From Firmicutes bacterium UBA5454 (GTDB lineage: Bacteria; Bacillota; Clostridia; Caldicoprobacterales; DTU083): DNA of 6,358 bases. The translations under genes and the position numbers were made by a program. The notes beneath the pieces are model-generated. The model was not told where the DNA came from. It saw nothing but the letters and a program-made list of their open reading frames with translations, and made no database searches. This document shows positions 5,090-6,358 of the stretch, piece by piece. The number at the start of each line of letters is the position of its first letter. Position 1 is the first letter of the stretch. The stretch is taken from positions 4,172 to 10,529 of the forward strand of contig DIQU01000006.1 of assembly GCA_002426555.1 (NCBI GenBank), given 5' to 3'.

Positions 5090-5692
5090 ATGTCAGAAAA
5101 AGAGAAGACAAAGTTGGAGGCGCGGAGTAAAATCAATGATCTTGTTCGTCAAGCCAAGACCGGCAGTCCGGAGGCATCAGAAGAATTGCTTTCTCGTTTG
5201 AAGCCGCTCATTTACGCATGTATAAAGCGTAATTTCTTTGGCAATGTGCCAAGTTGGGAAGACCTTGTTCAAGAGGCATCCCTTTCTATCCTGGAAGGGG
5301 TACGTGATTATAATGAGCAGAGGGGAATCCCCTTCCTGGCTTACATCAAAACCAAATTGAAATTTGATATCCACAACATATGCCGCAGTGAGCGTACACA
5401 TGGCTCCCACATCGCTGCAGTTGACAAGGAAGGTCATAATCCATTGGAACTTGTAATAGACGATAGCGCAAATCCTCAGGAGGATCTGCTTAAAGGGGAA
5501 CAGTCATCAATTATTGAAGATGCGCTGAATGAATTGGAAGCCAAGCACAGGGAAGTAATCAAACTTTACTGCTATCAGAAGCTCACCCTGAAGGACACAG
5601 CCAGGAAAATGGGCATAAGCTATAAAACAGCCCAACGCTACAAAGCGAAAGCAGTAGAACAATTAAACGGACTATTGGGCGAAGAACTGTAG
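5090..5692 (+). CDS. Sigma-70 family RNA polymerase sigma factor (regions 2 and 4 only)
   Basis: A 200-residue sigma factor that would direct core RNA polymerase to its own promoters. Region 2 covers about residues 30-100. Its core-binding part (WEDLVQEASLSILEGVRDYN, 56-75) is followed by PFLAYIKTKLKFDI (81-94), the -10-recognition segment. A linker (101-140) follows, without region 3. Region 4 covers about 142-197, with the helix-turn-helix LTLKDTARKMGISYKTAQRY (165-184) for the -35. The size and lack of region 3 fit small alternative sigma factors such as clostridial UviA/TcdR-like or ECF-like types; the exact group is undecided. The ATG at 5090 has AAGGAGG 8 bases upstream. No anti-sigma gene lies beside it. 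The DUF1659-DUF2922-YvrJ genes in the window are of the kind found with sigma factors (SigO/RsoA locus) and are candidate targets. Confidence 0.92.
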   Translation: MSEKEKTKLEARSKINDLVRQAKTGSPEASEELLSRLKPLIYACIKRNFFGNVPSWEDLVQEASLSILEGVRDYNEQRGIPFLAYIKTKLKFDIHNICRSERTHGSHIAAVDKEGHNPLELVIDDSANPQEDLLKGEQSSIIEDALNELEAKHREVIKLYCYQKLTLKDTARKMGISYKTAQRYKAKAVEQLNGLLGEEL

Positions 5693-5708
5693 TTACACAA
5701 ACTACAGT
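5686..5708. terminator. Hairpin containing both convergent stop codons
   Basis: ACTGTAGTT (5686-5694) and AACTACAGT (5700-5708) form a perfect 9-bp stem with a 5-base loop. The TAG stop of the sigma gene (5690-5692) and the TAG stop of the SIS gene (5704-5702 on the minus strand) sit in opposite arms. The plus side is followed by CCTTCCTTTT, the minus side by TCTTCGCCC, so it should serve mainly the sigma transcript. Confidence 0.65.
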
Positions 5709-6358
5709 CCTTCCTTTTCATAGCGTGTTTCAATATAGTTTTTGTTATAATCATTTCCGCCGGGGAAGTTGGCGCTCTTTAGGACACCGGGCGTCTTGCC
5801 GCGTTTCATCAATTCTTCCACCACCACTGTGGTTATGCTCCAAAGTATAAACGCTGCGGATAGACCGGAAGCAGCACATAGACGGGCTTCCAGACCTTCT
5901 ACCTCCATCATCGCTTCTGCAGCAGGAGCACAGTTGTCAATAACTATATCAGCCATTTCATAAAGTTTTTGACCACTGGAGTGAGGGCTGTCAACTGATG
6001 TTGCATAGGACATGGATGTTACAACAATGATTTTCATACCTAATTTTTTTGCTTCATATGCCAAGTCTACCACTCTGAAGGTTCTGCCGGACACCGAGCC
6101 TAGAATAAAGACATCTCCCGGCCTGGCTCCGGAAGCTTTGAGTGCATAGGCTGCCAATCCTTCCATAGAGGTATCCATATCGGAGCGGTCACGTTTGCGA
6201 ACTGGATTAGTAACATCAAGGTTATATTTGAAAGGCTTGTATAGAATCAGCCCACCTCCTCGGTAAATTAATTCAGAGTCAATGATATGCCCTGAGTCAT
6301 GAATATGTACACATGCACCCTGATCAACTGCCTCAGCGATTAAGTTCCCCGCTTTGAT
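5702..6358 (-). CDS. SIS-domain sugar isomerase-like protein (UPF0309-type), 5' partial
   Basis: The minus-strand frame is open from the right edge to a TAG at 5704-5702, giving 218 visible residues. The ATG at 6178 is internal, since homologous sequence continues upstream of it. The family is about 240-250 residues, so some 25-30 N-terminal residues lie outside. SIS-domain proteins bind phosphosugars. Visible landmarks: VHIHDSGH (17-24; usually close to HVFGSGHS), YRGGGL (32-37), GSVSGRT (87-93; usually NSGRN), VVTSMSYA (112-119), HSSGQKLYEMADIVIDN (126-142), ASGLSAAFIL (163-172) and SANFPGGNDYN (195-205). The later motifs match the UPF0309 'sugar isomerase domain' proteins closely, while the two phosphosugar-loop motifs are altered, so the substrate may differ. 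The reaction is unknown. It converges on the sigma gene. Confidence 0.9.
   Translation of the reverse strand: MKAGNLIAEAVDQGACVHIHDSGHIIDSELIYRGGGLILYKPFKYNLDVTNPVRKRDRSDMDTSMEGLAAYALKASGARPGDVFILGSVSGRTFRVVDLAYEAKKLGMKIIVVTSMSYATSVDSPHSSGQKLYEMADIVIDNCAPAAEAMMEVEGLEARLCAASGLSAAFILWSITTVVVEELMKRGKTPGVLKSANFPGGNDYNKNYIETRYEKEGL

Noticed and set aside
5177..5437. 86-residue minus-strand frame inside the sigma gene
   Set aside because: It is antisense to conserved sigma region 2, with no SD and no recognisable motif.
5769..5963. 64-residue plus-strand frame inside the SIS gene
   Set aside because: It is antisense to conserved SIS motifs, and its low-complexity Ser/Ala composition is typical of a shadow frame.
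1..6358. CRISPR array, tRNA, rRNA or insertion sequence
   Set aside because: I saw no regularly spaced repeats, tRNA-like folds, rRNA sequence or transposase in the window.

Overview
The window reads as a low-to-moderate GC Firmicute of the class Clostridia. The evidence is strong AAGGAGG-type ribosome binding sites, a clostridial-type MurC variant, and the DUF1659 / DUF2922 / YvrJ trio of very small proteins that is typical of Clostridia and Bacilli. This is a family-level inference; no species is claimed.

Layout. Positions 3-128 hold the repeat-rich C-terminus of an unrecognised protein, followed on the same strand by murC (191-1618; peptidoglycan precursor synthesis). A minus-strand block of tiny genes follows: DUF1659 (2398-2171), DUF2922 (2123-1908) and a 47-residue TTG-started YvrJ membrane protein (1817-1674). 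Hairpin terminators lie after YvrJ and between DUF2922 and YvrJ. Next comes a minus-strand two-gene operon, an XRE repressor (3996-3571) overlapping by ATGA an ImmA/IrrE-like zinc protease (3574-2612) with an unusual Cys-rich, multi-zinc-ribbon tail. It ends in its own terminator (2479-2505).

The 247-bp gap 3997-4243 is a divergent control region. A perfect plus-strand promoter (TTGACA-N17-TATAAT with extended -10) shares its -35 with a weaker minus-strand promoter. A GAAC-N4-GTTC dyad resembling a Gram-positive LexA box sits at the start of the plus transcript, and a perfect 10-bp dyad lies in its leader. That transcript carries a phage-regulator-like gene (4244-4798) broken by one in-frame TAA at 4604 that removes its predicted DNA-binding helix-turn-helix. 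A strong terminator (4985-5015) and then a sigma-70-family factor (5090-5692) follow. The sigma gene converges on a SIS-domain sugar isomerase-like gene (6358-5702, N-terminus outside the window), with one hairpin containing both stop codons.

How the parts may work together (inference). Between the housekeeping gene murC and the SIS gene lies an accessory regulatory island: an ImmR/ImmA-type repressor-antirepressor pair facing a damage-type promoter, a decayed phage-type regulator, an alternative sigma factor, and small proteins of the kind found with sigma factors (YvrJ is named from the SigO/RsoA locus of Bacillus subtilis). A partly conserved 27-bp element lies upstream of both the sigma gene and DUF1659, which could mean that the sigma factor controls itself and the small-protein operon.
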